64,000 nt of DNA from Notospermus geniculatus (lineage: Eukaryota; Nemertea; Pilidiophora; Heteronemertea; Lineidae). The notes under the pieces are model-generated. The model searched no databases and was not told the origin of the DNA. It was given only the letters and a program-made list of their open reading frames with translations. Of this stretch, positions 1-12,597 are shown piece by piece. Each line of letters starts with the position of its first letter. The first letter of the stretch is position 1. Made by a program: the position numbers and the translations under genes. Where the stretch lies: assembly GCA_002633025.1 (NCBI GenBank), contig NMRB01002356.1, positions 1-64,000 on the forward strand, given 5' to 3'.

Positions 1-1259
1 CCTTCAAAAACCCGGCTTTTTAGCATTTTATGATATTTCATCATTTGATGGACTTCTGTGCACCTTTAAACTTTTTTATTTTGATCTTATTTTTAGCCAC
101 ATCCTCAGCTGAATGTTCTTTCACTTTGAGTACCGGAAAAGTGCGTCTGACTGAGCACTCTTTGTTTGGGTCTCAAGTGATCAACAAAATGGGTCATACG
201 TGACCGCATATCATGACACAATTATTTTATCAATGTCGCCCGTTTATTGCGTATAACTGGCATTCACAACTCGGGTGTGAATATCTCAGGTTCTGTGCTG
301 TGACACTGTCGATACTTTCAACCATGAGGCAAAAGGATGTGGTAAATAATGTTCATAATTCACCAGGATTGTACCCGTTTCACTCAAAACAATTTGAAGT
401 TTTGATTTCTAGGTTAGCTTGTGGCTTTCCCAATTCCCTAACAGTGACTTGCTATTGCTGAACTCAGTCTTTTAGTGGAATGTAGGACATTCCGGGTGCA
501 GGTTGATTTTGTCATTATCATGGTATCCCCTCCATTCTCAAGGGGAATCCCGCTCACCCAAATGTTGCTCTCCCCGTCATTTGACAATAACAGTCAAACA
601 GGGGTTTGAACCTACAATTTCATTGGTGTTTGCCTGTATTTTGCCACTGACTTGGCGCCTAAGAGAGCCCAGACAAATCTGTTAGAAAATGACAGTAGGC
701 CTAGAGTAAGACATTATTTTGTTCAAGATCAAACAACAGTTGCCGGTGGGAGAATTTTCAATACAACACAGCTGTTTCGGCAGAGTGCCATTGTTCTGTA
801 TTGGAAATATCTGGCATCTGGCATGAATACATCAAAAACATAATCTACTGTATTCAAATTTCAGTGAGTCGCTAGTAAGGTAAAGTACATGTTGATACTC
901 TGGCATGTATTTATTGCCTGGAGAGAGCGTTGCACTCATAAGCACCTGTATTGCATATACTGATCTTGCGTTCTTTGAAATGGACGTGCCAAAAAATAGG
1001 CGAAGGAAAAAAGGATTACAGTCTGCACATATTGATCATGGGGATAAATCCATAGGACATGTAGGATTGAACATTTGTCAGATGATTGTTCTTCAGAATC
1101 AATGCTGCTTGTTCGATTATGCTATCATGGCGATGCTTCTAGGCATGTCTACGCTGACTCTATAACTGCTCCCATAATGATTCAGTGGCCATCAGTCACT
1201 CATACCGGTACACCTTCCTCCCCTCCCTTCTAACTCCGTATCTCCCATCTTAATTTCAG
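1..1259 (+). other. 5' flank / intron upstream of SLC35A3-like copy 1
   Basis: No coding exon recognised. The stretch aligns with 13636-15000 apart from small indels and one insertion in the second copy (14254-14357), so it belongs to the duplicated block. It ends in a pyrimidine-rich splice acceptor (TTTCAG, 1254-1259) about 21 bases before the start codon, so it is probably the intron behind a noncoding first exon lying left of the window. A B-box-like string near 598-612, read on the minus strand, could be a decayed tRNA-derived SINE. Confidence 0.6.
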
Positions 1260-1280
1260 GAACAAAATAAAGATCCCAGC

Positions 1281-3391
1281 ATGTCGAACACCACGAAGTT
1301 CAACCTGAAATATGTCAGTCTGGTTGTGTTGATCATCCAAACCACCAGCCTTGTTCTGACGATGAGGTACTCCAGGAAGGTTCACGAAGACGGGGCGAAG
1401 TATCTCTCATCAACGGCGGTCGTCATGGCAGAGGCACTGAAAATCGTGGCTTGTATTTGTATCATCTTTTATCAACATGGTAAGTATTCAGTCATATCTG
1501 AATCTGTGTTTTTGCCGCATGTTCTTGAGTCTCCTTCAGTTCAGATACTGCTATGTTCGTTAACTGACTGACCCTCATTCCCTTTCTAGGGTGGTCCATA
1601 CCAGGGCTGCTGGCTGTCCTACAGGAGGAGATCGTCAACAAACCTGGGGAGACACTCAAAGTTGCTGTGCCCTCAGGCCTCTACACCATACAGAACAACT
1701 TGTTGTTTTTAGCTTTGTCCAACCTCGATGCTGCGACTTATCAGGTACGTTAGACAGCCATTCTTTAAGACCCATCACCTCATTAGTTGAACCAAGATAC
1801 AGAAAAGCACAAAATTGACACACAAAATGATAATAAGCAAGAAGTCAATCTCCAGAATTCACGAATTTTCGACCCCAACCGGGGTCTTTTTCAAGTGGAA
1901 CTTTACAATCTGAAACTATCACCTTCCATCCTCCAGGTCACATATCAACTCAAGATTCTGACGACAGCCCTGTTTTCTGTTGTGATGTTGAATAGAAGGT
2001 TGGATGCTATGAAATGGGTGTCACTGGTGCTCTTGATGGTCGGAGTGGCTTGTGTTCAGGTGAGTGTAACGAGATCGGAACCTCAAACAACATCCCGCGA
2101 GTCGTTACGGACATGTGTATTGTGTAGGAGCAGCATTTGCAAGTTGGTGACCCTGCACTAAGAACTCTCGCAGTGAGTTGCCCTTTTATGCCTCAGAATC
2201 GATTGACAAAGATCCCTTGAACTTTCAGATGCCTACAGAAACAAAGCCAGCAGCCAAAGAACTGTCCGCCTCATCTCAAATCATCGGCCTCGTCGCTGTG
2301 CTGTGTGCATGTTTTAGTAGTGGATTCGCTGGAGTCTACTTTGAAAAGATTCTCAAGGGAACGAGTCCAAGTATATGGGTGAGGAATATTCAGTTAGGTG
2401 AGTTGTGATGGTAAAATAATGATCTGAGGTAGAATTCGAGGTTGATCTACACCTGGAACATTTTAAATCTGCTGGAAGAAAAACTGTCAACTCGTACAGC
2501 TGGTTTCATACGACAGATGTACAAACATTGTCCATTTCTGATTCATTGACTTGTCTGTCTGTTGCAGGAGTATTTGGTGTGATCATAGGTACCGTTGGCG
2601 TGTTCATAAATGATCACGATGCTGTATTAAAAGATGGTTTCTTCCAAGGTTATCATACGATCACATGGATTGTCATACTACTCCAGGTGAGTCCACTTGA
2701 TCCACTTGCTCAAGGTCGTAGCCCTCAGACATCAGGGGGTGTTAGTAAAGGTTTAGGGGGTAAAACAAGGGTAAAGATCTCTGAATGACATCTTCCAAGG
2801 TGTCCTTATAGGCAAGATTCTGCTGTATATCCCTGTTCTCCAACAACCCCATGGTACCATCTCGTCTCTCTTCCAGGCATTTGGAGGTTTAGTCATCGCC
2901 ACAGTCATCAAGTATGCAGATAACATCCTCAAAGGGTTCGCCACATCTCTCTCAATCATACTATCCACGATCACGTCATACTATTTATTAGCTGATTTTG
3001 TACCTTCAAAGTAAGTAGAATATGGCTAAGTCTTCTTCGAGCTTATTCACCTGACACTGGCTGTGGCAATGCTACAGCTGCCCTGTACAAAATGGAGCAA
3101 TGTACATCAACTACATGGAGGAGCATTTCATCTAGAGCATTGTGGCGCACTGATTGAGTGTCAGACTTGAAATCGAGAAGTCACGGGTGGGACTACTGGC
3201 CAAGCCACCATTTTGTATTCTTGATCGACCTCTTGTGTGTTCAACTTTATCACAACTATTTCAACTTCCATTTCTGAAACAGGTTTTTCTTCATCGGTGC
3301 CGCCATGGTGATATCAGCCACGTTCCTCTACGCGAAGGAGTGGAAGAAAGCAAGTCCGGTGTTACCCACAAAACATGTATCAAACGTTTAG
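1281..3391 (+). CDS. SLC35A3: UDP-N-acetylglucosamine (nucleotide-sugar) transporter SLC35A3-like, copy 1
   Basis: Golgi nucleotide-sugar/UMP antiporter of the SLC35A family, expected to import UDP-GlcNAc for glycan synthesis. Seven coding exons with GT-AG borders keep frame: 1281-1479, 1590-1744, 1937-2059, 2229-2397, 2568-2686, 2877-3010, 3283-3391, giving 335 residues against about 325 in vertebrate SLC35A3. Family signatures are visible: [13 protein letters not shown] near the N-terminus, [10 protein letters not shown] at the exon 2 end, [14 protein letters not shown] in exon 3, [16 protein letters not shown] in exon 4, NGFFQGY-like [12 protein letters not shown] in exon 5, and [20 protein letters not shown] in exon 6. 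Many hydrophobic segments fit a ten-helix carrier. The start is the first ATG after a 5' UTR acceptor at 1260. It runs convergently to the dehydratase gene. The A3 subtype is chosen from the whole-sequence pattern; substrate is inferred from the family. Confidence 0.93.
1800..1930. repeat. Copy-1-only repeat fragment in SLC35A3 intron 2
   Basis: About 130 bases are present in intron 2 of copy 1 and absent from the same intron of copy 2 (15531-15565). The inserted sequence closely matches one arm of the fold-back element at 41448-41740 (CAATCTCCAGAATTCACGA and the following stretch), so it is one arm or a degraded copy of that element. Confidence 0.75.
3135..3200 (+). repeat. tRNA-derived SINE remnant in SLC35A3 intron 6 (copy 1)
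   Basis: The string GTGGCGCACTGATTGAGTG, then AGACTTGAAATCGAGAAGTC, then CACGGGTGGGAC resembles the A-box to B-box portion of tRNA-derived SINEs that imitate a class II tRNA. The same remnant sits at the same place in copy 2 (16900-16965), so it predates the duplication. No full cloverleaf is expected; it is not called as a tRNA gene. Confidence 0.45.
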
Positions 3392-4480
3392 CAGCCTTCG
3401 ACTTACAGTCATGTAAAACAGATCATAGCATTTGGAGTATCGTACACTTCAAGGTGACACATTTAAAGGATTTGCTAATCAAGTCTCAAGCCTCTTGAAC
3501 ATGAACATGGTGCCAAGTATAGATGGTGTCCTGAAAGATACCTCTTCCATTTGCCAACACTTCGACCTGTTTGGTCATTGTAGTGTACGCAGCATTGTGA
3601 TGGTAATGAGGGAAGAGACTCTCCCCCATGACAAGAAAGACTTGCATGTCAGTCTGGAGGAGGATTGAATTCAATGTGATTTTCAAAGATAAGAATCTTG
3701 CATTTTGCGAGAATGTGCAATCATGTGGGATGGGGTCTGCAGTTTGCAGTAATTGGTGCCCAGTACAAAATGCATTACTCACTCTGAAACTGTTCAGTAA
3801 CAATGTTTACATGTGGATGTATTGTTGATTCTTTGATGATGTAATTCGTTATGATTGTTACTTATTTCCTAATTTAATTGGCGGCATAGTATTTAATCAT
3901 TGGATCTTTATTTTGGTGCATTGGATAAAATTCTATCTTGATGTAGAGCAGTCACTCACTGCCTACATGGACAGCAGTATGCTACATGTATTTGCTATTT
4001 GGGCTAAACTTCATCCACAACATGGCCTATATAAACTGTAGTATTGTACGACACTGGCTTTTACATGCATTTCTGGTTCATGTCTCTGTTTGCATTGGTA
4101 GGATGGATATGTTCCATTCTTGGGATTCTTCAGACTTTTCTATTGGCTCAGTGAACTGTGACCCCTAACGAAGCCATGGGTTGGGGTACCACTTTTATAG
4201 TTGCTTCCATTCCTTATGTACCGTAATGTACGGTATTCAGCACTTCACAACTCCTTTTTGCGGTAGAGAGTGCGACATTGTGGCTTTATAAGCCATCATC
4301 TATTGACTTGAAACAGGAGTCATCTCAAAAGCCACTTATACCTAAGAAACCATACATGTATTTGATTTCTCTTCAACACCTGTGTCTAGGCTGTGATGGT
4401 TACAAAGTATTCTAGGAGGACATGTCGTATCTGCATTTTACTAGAGATTATATTTTAATAAAGCATTCCTATAGTTATAA
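3392..4480 (+). other. 3' UTR of SLC35A3-like copy 1
   Basis: No second open frame of note follows the stop codon. The stretch is closely conserved with 17154-18232 in copy 2. An AATAAA polyadenylation signal lies at 4457-4462, with no earlier canonical hexamer noticed, so a 3' UTR of about 1.1 kb is likely. The end point is inferred from the hexamer. Confidence 0.55.
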
Positions 4481-6074
4481 ATCTTCTGGTGTCATTCAAT
4501 TCCTCTTTTTCTGTGTATCAAAAAGATGGCCAGATGGAGTGTGGCATTCAAGACTGGTCAACAAGTACATGTGTATTACCAAACCACCTTTTATTGTTAC
4601 TATTTGAAATTTAACTTCACCACTCTGACAGTATTTACACTATTTACATTTGTTAGAATGCCACGTGCTAAAATATGACAGAAGCCACCAGGCGGACATC
4701 TTGAAATACGTGCATCAAGGCCTATGGTCACGTTGCCTTCGAACTAGACTCTACTTGGACTTGGTAAGTGAGCTCCACACCACTGGGTGAACCCTGTAGA
4801 ATTCTACTCACTAGCAGTCCACTGAAGCCAAGAATATTCCCCACCATCACCTCTACATAGCTAATATATGTATGTACAACATTCTGGTTTCATCCAAAGC
4901 AAAAAACGCAGAACAAAATCATATTTACCAATCATATGAACAATACGAGCTAGCTGCACTGCAAGGGCAAAATGTGCAAAGTACTTTAAAGTACTATTAG
5001 CACTACAATGTGGAGATCACAGAAAAAAACAAGGCACACTGAAACCGTAACAAAAAGACTTGAGATCAAAACAGATTATCGAGTTAAAAGATTGTTCAAG
5101 AGTCGACCACCCCACGTTTACAGTCATGTCAAGTGGACTTGACAGCACCTGAGTGAAATGAATCCAATATACCACGTCAACAAATGAAATATATCACTTG
5201 AAAACTTACCTCATCACTTGGAACAGTTTATACTCAGTTTATACATGAGAATAAGTTGATTTAGCAATGGAGTTCATTCAAGTAATTCACAACAAACACA
5301 TACCCCGGTACATTTACATGAAATGAAAATTGCTGCAAGCCTACGGCCTAAATCTAAAGCATAATGAATTAAATTTGACTGCAGGCAAGACTCAAATAGC
5401 TGCACAGCAAGGGCAGAAGGATGAACAGTCGTGTTGAACATACCCCGGTACACTCCCACAACCTGGTTCCAAAATAACAATTCAATCATATACAACATGA
5501 AGAAACAACAAATCCTTGCTTTGAAAATCCTGCAAAAATACCTTAGTTTCCAACCTGCAGTATAGATGGCAGGAATGGGCACTCCAATGGTGAACTTACG
5601 GTATATACATAACATAGAGGGTGATATAAAAGTTCTTAACACAAACGTTCATAACAATACGTCTAACATCATAACTATTTACCAACATGTAAAAACCTGA
5701 TGGCAACACATAACTCGTCATTTTTCCAATCAAAACAGGAAAGCATTTGTTATGTCACCAGAAATGGCAACATTGTGATCAGTCAATATGAGAGCGGAAA
5801 TACAAATTGTGATGTAAGAACTATTTTATTCACTAACAAGGAGATTATCTCAGATAAATTCATTTAAAATGAATATAAAAAAACCTGCAGCAAAATGCAC
5901 AAACTAGTACTACCGATACTAATGATTATGCAACATATATTATTGTCTATCACACTGGAGAGGTAAAAAAACACACACTGTCAACATCTCATCATCACTT
6001 TTTTTGTTCTTTAAAACTTTTTTGTGCCATGGATTGGGTTGAGAGATATCACAGATACATTGTATAGCCTTAGT
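4481..6074. other. Intergenic region between convergent genes (copy 1)
   Basis: Lies between the transporter polyadenylation signal and the dehydratase stop codon. It aligns almost base for base with 18233-19848. No coding exon recognised. The right part probably holds the 3' UTR of the minus-strand dehydratase gene. AT-rich with several TACATGTA-type words. Confidence 0.6.
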
Positions 6075-8722
6075 TTACAACCTGAGTGGTCCCCATTGAA
6101 GACTGGAATAGTTTTCTCTCAGAACTTTCTCCAGTTCCTGAGCATGGTCCGCCCCCCTCGTCTCCACGACACACTTGACAGCCACTGAGAAGATGTCGGC
6201 CTTCAGCCAGGCTCTCTCATGGTAGATGTCCTTGATACTGCAAGGTGAAAGGAAATCAGTCTAAGTTCTCACACCAGGGTAATAAAGGGGGGACTTGGAA
6301 TGAGACCTATGTGGTGAGAGTCCACTACGAGGAAGGAAAAGATATGCAAACTGATGCAACATTGCAACAGTTGAACAGCAAAAATTGAACACACTCTCAA
6401 AGAAGGAGCTCCATCATCCTCACCTGACTCCCAAGCCTGACACAATACGAGTGAGCTCAGCGATTCCTCCAGGTCTGTCGGACACCGTCACGACGAATCG
6501 ACACAGACGACCATCGGCGGCCAGACCTCTTTCCAAGCATCTCCCGAGGACTGTGGTGTCAATGTTGCCTCCACAAAGTGGAATGGCGACCCTGATGGTA
6601 GAGGATTAGAACATATTGTAACTCATCAACTACATGTACTAAAGACATCAAATCAAACTGATTCACGACACCATTCAGGGTTGTGATTAAGGATTTTTTG
6701 CTCCGAGTCCCACCACTTTCTTTGGACTCATTTTTATTTCAAGGCCCTTGATTTTATGAGTCCAAAACAAAAATGGTGGAGTCCGTATTCGAAATAAAGT
6801 TTTGGGACAAACTCATGTGTTTCGTTAGTGTTTCTACGTGAACGACAATATTTGATACAAAATCACTACCGGCATTGTTGAATCATTGGAAATGTCTACG
6901 GCTGACTTCCTGAGTCTAATATTCTGGGAGTAGATGACTTCCATCTATATCAGAAACTCGTTGATTTGAAAACAGCAGCGAGCATTACTACATATTTCTT
7001 TTGTGTGTTTGCTGCTATAATCTGTTGTGAGTATCCTCTTGAACTTGACTCAGTTCCTCAGAGATGAGACTAGGCCCTAATTTTGGGGAGAATCTTCTCT
7101 CAAGCCACAGACAGTCAGGTAAGTGGCTGTGAAAGGCCTCTCATTCATAAGACTCACCACAAGTCACAAGTGAATTCAAATTTCCCGCACACAGCATAAT
7201 ATTAAGCAAGGTGTTTTCTGATTGGCTGTTGGCTGTTGTTCTTCTAACTGAGTCAAACTCGCTTGATAACTTGGCCCCAAAATGATAAATCTTTGTAAAG
7301 CTTGCAATTAAATCAACAGTGTATTGAACAAAAGACCCAATTTGAGCCTCTCATAGTGTCCATCATAGCTTATTTCTGTTCATTAGGTCAGACCGTCTGA
7401 CCAGAAACATCGTAGGTACACACTCATGGAGNTCTGCGGTTTTTAAGGGTAACCTTTGAAATCTAAGGACATTTTAGGGTTTTCAAGACCAACTTTTTTT
7501 TTCAAGGACATTCCCGGTTTTTAAGGGGGCGTACGAACCCTGAAGTCTGTCTCATACCTTTTTCCTTTCAGTTCTGGTAGCAGACCGGCCAGCACAGCAG
7601 CCAGTCCCGTGGCACCTGCACCTTCCACAACACACTTCTCCATCTCCACCAATCGCAGGATCGACAGGGCGATAAACTCCTCACTGACTATGACCATCTT
7701 ATCAATGAGCGGCGCTGCTGTGGCGAAGGCATTGACGCCAACCATCGGTACGGCAAGACCATCAGCAAGAGTTGACGCAGACGCAGTGTAGGTGGGTTTC
7801 CCAGCCTTCAGAGATGCAGTGAAGCTGGGGCACCGCTCAGATTCAACTCCCTATAAGGGAAACCCAGAGAAAATCATCACACAACCTAAAACATGCTGGC
7901 CAAGGTTAAAAGTCTTTTCATGATTTAGGAATTTTTGTCTCCGGAGTACTTACAATCACCATAACATTAGGATCGAGGGCCTTAACAGCCAGGGCCGTTC
8001 CAGCAATCATTCCTCCCCCTCCTACAGGAATCACGACAGCGTCGAGGTTGCTGACTTGCTCCAGAATCTCTAACCCCATAGTTCCTTGGCCAGCAAGGAT
8101 GTGAGGATGATCATAGCTGGAAGGATGAGGGCAGAAATAAACACCTGGACCCACATTCATTAAAAGTACTTAAGTCTAAGTGTGATACTTATCTTTTGTG
8201 TTGAACAAAGGATAAGTGTCACACTTAGACTTAAGCAGTTTTATGAATATGGGCCCTGAACATTATCTGAATGAAGATCGGCCTCCAAGGGTCACAAGCG
8301 CCATAACACCAAATTTCTGAGAAATACAAGTGCTCACCCATTGATGTATAGATAACCATGTCTCTTGGCCATTTGTAATGCAATCTCTCGAGACTGGAAA
8401 GAAAATCAGAACAATTTAATTTATCCCAGCGGCAAGCAAAAAACAAGAGATATCGTCACTCTGTGATGAGACCTCTCATTTATACAATACAAATTTCTGT
8501 GCACACAAGGGAAAAGAAAGGCCACTAAGTACATACTTCACCAATATCCGCTCCCTGCACAATAACATTCGCTCCGAAATGTTTACAGTTCTCCACTTTC
8601 ATCAGCGGTGCAATGATAGGCATGACAACCGTCACTGGGATGCCAAGGTCGTGTCCATGATACCCCAGAGCCAAGGCATGGTTACCAGCACTCGCTGCAA
8701 TCACTCCAACTTTCTTCTGTTC
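6075..8722 (-). CDS. Threonine/serine dehydratase-like, copy 1, missing its first three coding exons
   Basis: Six coding exons on the minus strand correspond to exons 4-9 of the complete copy at 19849-22776: 8722-8537, 8393-8338, 8116-7954, 7850-7558, 6591-6424, 6237-6075, all in phase with GT-AG borders and a normal stop. They encode the AASAGNHA substrate-binding motif, the PVGGGGM phosphate-binding loop, the VVEGAGATG segment and a C-terminal ACT-like regulatory domain beginning around [12 protein letters not shown]. The exons carrying the start codon and the PLP lysine (SFKERGA) are absent: homology to the other copy stops at a single N (8903). Most differences from copy 2 are synonymous, and one changes Ala to Val. 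As assembled it could not make an active enzyme; truncation by a misjoin is more likely than true pseudogenisation. Confidence 0.85.
6680..7545. repeat. Copy-1-only insertion in the penultimate dehydratase intron
   Basis: The intron between 6591 and 7558 is about 970 bases here and about 170 in copy 2 (20598-20770). The extra sequence includes an imperfect inverted pair built on GGACTCATTTTTATTT / GAGTCCAAAACAAAAATGG (near 6725-6785) and a T-rich stretch around a single N at 7432. No coding potential seen. Probably one or more nested mobile elements; the family is not recognised. Confidence 0.6.
8147..8256. mobile_element. Short fold-back MITE in copy 1 (TTAAGTCTAAGTGTGA family)
   Basis: About 110 bases with arms CTTAAGTCTAAGTGTGATAC and GTGTCACACTTAGACTTAAG around a short loop, bounded by GGACCCACATTCAT and ATGAATATGGGCCC. 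Absent from the same intron of copy 2 (near 21369). A second family member lies at 57310-57418. Confidence 0.85.
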
Positions 8723-8902
8723 CTGAAGAGAAACAAAGAGGTTCCAAGAAGCCTAAATCATATAACCTGTGGGGCATTTCAAACAACATTACAAAGAGCA
8801 CTCAGCGATCTTGCAATTTTAGGGAGTTGGTTGGTCATTGGAATTTATTGTTATGTCTGGGTCACAGCACTAATGCTGCAAGAAGTGAGGTTTCATTTGA
8901 GG

Positions 8903-8903
8903 A
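8903..8903. other. Single-N junction where duplicate homology ends
   Basis: To the left the sequence tracks 13636-22015; immediately to the right similarity to copy 2 is lost. Copy 2 continues with the exon carrying the PLP lysine, copy 1 does not. The coincidence of the N with the break suggests a contig join. Confidence 0.7.
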
Positions 8904-10600
8904 NCATTTTGCCGAATTCTAGAATTTCGCTGTGAAAATATCATCTTTTCCTAATTTACACAGCAAAATGTGGGCGGGGATGCTTATGAATATCGAGTAC
9001 GTACTTGCTGTGTAAATAAGAATTCACTCCTTAGTTACACAGCATGCTGTGCAAATAGCACCGGCCTAAAATCAAAAGAAATCTGTGTCGACATAAGCAC
9101 TCAAAAGACGGCGATAAACTAGTTCCAGGTAGTTGCGACCGATCGGTATTTTTCTAGTCGGTGGCGACGTAAGTTTACAGTTGCAACTAGTTGACGCTAT
9201 TTCTATCACAGCGTAAGGGCGACATAACCGAGGCTTTACGCGTGCCCGTGTGAACGAGGCCTAAGGCCTCGTTCATACGAGCGTATAGCGTCGAGCGTAA
9301 CGCGTAGAGCGTTAAAAATAATTCTAGCTTGAGTCAATATTATACGCATACGCCCCTTGACGCTAGTCGTGTGGGGAGCTCGACTCAAGCTTGAAAATGT
9401 TTTACGCTCTACGCATTACGCGCTACGCTATACGCCCGTGTGAACGAGGCGCGTTTTTCCGCCGCGGTTTCATCACTGCCCGACAAATCCTTTGTTATTT
9501 TCTCGGTCGGCTGCCTTTTAACAATGCATTTTCTGTCGGTGCGTTTTCCCGCTGCGTCAAAACGCGACAGTTGGTTCAGGCATTTATTGGTTAACTGACT
9601 GGCAATTCCTATTAAAGGTAATGTATCATGACTTCGTTGTTGACATTCAATGTTTGTGAACATAGATCTTTACATCATGTTATTTTGGACTTTTGGGACA
9701 TGCCACCATCTCAAATTGAATACTTTCGGTATTAAAATAATTTCTAGAGGGTCATGCCACCAGCAAATTACTCATACATGTAAGACAAAGAAAGACTGGA
9801 CACAAACAAGCAAAATGTAAATAAAGAATGATTTCCTGGTCCGCGAATATACCCACGATACATCTATCGTTAAGATAAACGTTCTTCAGTATCGAACCGC
9901 TCTTCATTTTACCGCTACCCGTGCTTCGAAACTGCTTCGGTTCTCAGAAGATGTCAAATAGGCGGAACTACATGAGTGCAAAGTCCAAATTAGAAACTGG
10001 CCAACCAATCAGTGATCCGCTTTCAGAACCACTTTGGATTGATGTTCCTGCCGGTCATCACGGTGGCCAGTGCCTCTCGTCATGCTCAACGTGTTTCAGC
10101 CAGTCTCACGTACTGCCACTCGATATCGTAGCCTCCATTATAGGTCTGTGATAAGGGAAGCAGACCCCAAAATGTCGGCGACATCAACTCGCCGAGACCA
10201 TTTCGCCCGCAGATATCTTAATTCATCATTCAGTGCGAAGCACATCAAGCTTTCCAGACAATAGGCCTACCGTATATTATATTCATGATTTGCATTGGTT
10301 TTCGGTGGGGTGCTACCAGCAATGACGGAAGTTTTGCCTAGTCCATTAAAATGAGCAGCAGTTGGCCAGTTAACGACGAAGAATCTTGCCTATTACTATA
10401 ACGAGACCGAGAATATCTTTTCGATGGGAGTATATCTTCATCAGTTATGTGTACAAGATATATTTTTCCAACCCGAAAATTATATTGGACAAAATGTTGT
10501 GTAGTGTGTCCAAAAAAGATTTTTCCAGTGATCAAATGTTCAAATGTTGATTTGTTTCCCCGTGCATACACGGTCAAAAGATCGCATAATGCTCAGCGGG
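8904..10600. other. Noncoding spacer with palindromic repeats
   Basis: No gene recognised. It contains TTACACAGC-type repeats in both orientations (8955-9050), a spacer rich in CpG words at 9104-9262, the fold-back element at 9265-9450, and unremarkable sequence to 10600. Short open frames here show no family signature. Confidence 0.5.
9265..9450. mobile_element. Fold-back MITE with CpG-rich arms
   Basis: Arms run from GGCCTCGTTCATACGAGCG to CGCCCGTGTGAACGAGGC and include the internal pair GCGTAGAGCGTTAAAA / TTTTACGCTCTACGC. The 20 bases just left (9241-9262) match the right end again, so the elements abut head to tail around a TAA. Arms of about 55 bases enclose a loop of about 75. Confidence 0.75.
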
Positions 10601-11626
10601 TACACTCATGGCCAAAAGTAAATGGACAGCAGTTTATCTTGAATATCTCCAAACCAATGGGGTGGAGAAAATTGAATCCGACATATGTAGTAGTAAATTT
10701 TCTTGGCTATCTAATGGTATCAGCGTCGAAAAAATCTGCTGAAAATCGCATTTGACAGAAGGAATTTTGTAAAGGTATGTTTTTTGCTACTTTTTTATTT
10801 GCATGATTTCATTCAAAAATTTTATATCACTGTGTTCTACTCATCGAGACCTTTCATAATATATCCTGGAATTTCAAATATTCCGTGCAGAAATGTGATT
10901 TTGGGGCACTTTAATCAAAATTATGTTGCCCATGCTTGCAACACCTTTCACAGAGTCCCTTGAACCCAATGGTCATGCCGGTAGATATAAATCAATGGCC
11001 ATTGAATAGTTTGTGGGATTGAGGGGGTGCCAACAACAGGCTGTGAATTGGTCAACTACCAGGAATCCACTGAATTGACGCAGCCTGTTATGGAAATTGA
11101 CCCTGCATGACAAACGTGACCTTCAGCCACAACTTGGTTTATTTACTCATTGTGAACGAGAAATGACAATACTTAGTTTTCATTCACCACCACAACTCAC
11201 AATAGTGCAGAGGACATTCGGAACACCTCGGGTCTTTCCGTCATTGTTCGGGAAAGCCCCTCGGATGTCATACAGTCATGCGCGGAGCGATTCTGGTCGT
11301 GATCACGACCAGAATTGTTAGGCTGCCGCATCACTCATGACAAGTAGCCACCTCCGCGAACAATATAACACCTGCAAACCCTGTCTGTCTGAAGGCGTGT
11401 TTATCGCTCAAATATCAATAAATTGGTATATATTTGATACGCTGTATGTAAACTTGAAAGTGACACGCCAGTAATGTGGTTAATTACACATTTTGGTGAT
11501 CATGCCGGGCAAGTGGGAAAGTAGCTCTCGCCGCTTATACGTATAATATACGTTGTAATGAAATCCCTCAAATTACTCGATAGAATTCACGTAAAACGCA
11601 TGGACAGCATTGGATCAGTACACTAT

Positions 11627-11895
11627 NNNNNNNNNNNNNNNNNNNNNNNNNNNNNNNNNNNNNNNNNNNNNNNNNNNNNNNNNNNNNNNNNNNNNNNNNN
11701 NNNNNNNNNNNNNNNNNNNNNNNNNNNNNNNNNNNNNNNNNNNNNNNNNNNNNNNNNNNNNNNNNNNNNNNNNNNNNNNNNNNNNNNNNNNNNNNNNNNN
11801 NNNNNNNNNNNNNNNNNNNNNNNNNNNNNNNNNNNNNNNNNNNNNNNNNNNNNNNNNNNNNNNNNNNNNNNNNNNNNNNNNNNNNNNNNNNNNNN
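11627..11895. other. Assembly gap of 269 N
   Basis: Unknown sequence inside the TIR-bounded segment 10603-12597. Open frames running across it are artefacts. Confidence 0.99.
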
Positions 11896-11984
11896 TCTGT
11901 GCTTGATGATAATCATACATGCTTTTTACCTCCATAGCAATTGGAAAATAGCTAATGTCATGTCATGTTTAAGAATAAGGATAT

Positions 11985-12092
11985 TTTGGGTGGTTCCTGG
12001 GTGGTTCCATGGTTTCCTGGGTATTTTCATGGTTTTCTGGGTGGTTCCATAGTTTCCTGGCTGGTTTCATGGTTTCATGGTTCCAAGGTTTA
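11985..12092. repeat. Short tandem repeat, about 20-base unit
   Basis: Four to five degenerate copies of a unit like TGGGTGGTTCCATGGTTTCC. It lies next to the 269-base gap, which such repeats often cause. Confidence 0.85.
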
Positions 12093-12597
12093 GAACCTAC
12101 CATGATTGAGTACTAAAACACACAAAATGATCATATAATGTGAGATTTTCGTCATTTCAATACTATATATTAGCGAACTATTTCTTAGCGGAAGAACACT
12201 CCGCCAGTCTGCGTAATCGGCGCGCCGCATTACATATCCTTCCATTTCAATATGGCCGCTTATGTATGACATTAGAGATTGAAATCTGGCAAAGTTTCAA
12301 GCTCTAAGTTGAGAATGGTGCAGAGGCCTGTGTCAAAGGTGTTGCCCGCCTGGCCAAAAATATTTGGATAAAAGTGCCCCAAAATCACATTTCTACACGG
12401 AATATTTGGAATTTCAGGATATTTTTTGAAAGGCGTCGATGAGTAGAACACAGTGATATAAAATTTTTGAATGAAATCATGCAAATAAAAAAGTAGCAAA
12501 ACATACCTTTACAAAATTTTTTCTGTCCAATGCGGTTTTCAGCGGATTTTTTCGACGCTGATACCATTAGATAGCCAGGAAAATTTGCCACTACATA

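Larger units (their letters stand above)
10603..12597. mobile_element. Tc1/mariner-type TIR element, partial and interrupted by a gap
   Basis: Begins TA|CACTCATGGCCAAAAGT, identical to the left end of the complete element at 51968-52928. An inverted copy of the arm runs from about 12330 to 12597 but stops about 110 bases short of the outer tip. Between the arms lie left-arm-adjacent sequence, a 269-base gap, a simple tandem repeat and unrelated sequence, so this is a longer or composite relative. No transposase frame is visible; part of the interior is unknown. Confidence 0.7.

Noticed and set aside
3135-3200. A tRNA gene
   Set aside because: A- and B-box-like words are present but no complete cloverleaf; a SINE remnant explains it, and it sits in the same intron of both copies.
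11558-12052. Open frames spanning the first gap
   Set aside because: Most of each frame is N; the remaining codons lie in repeats.
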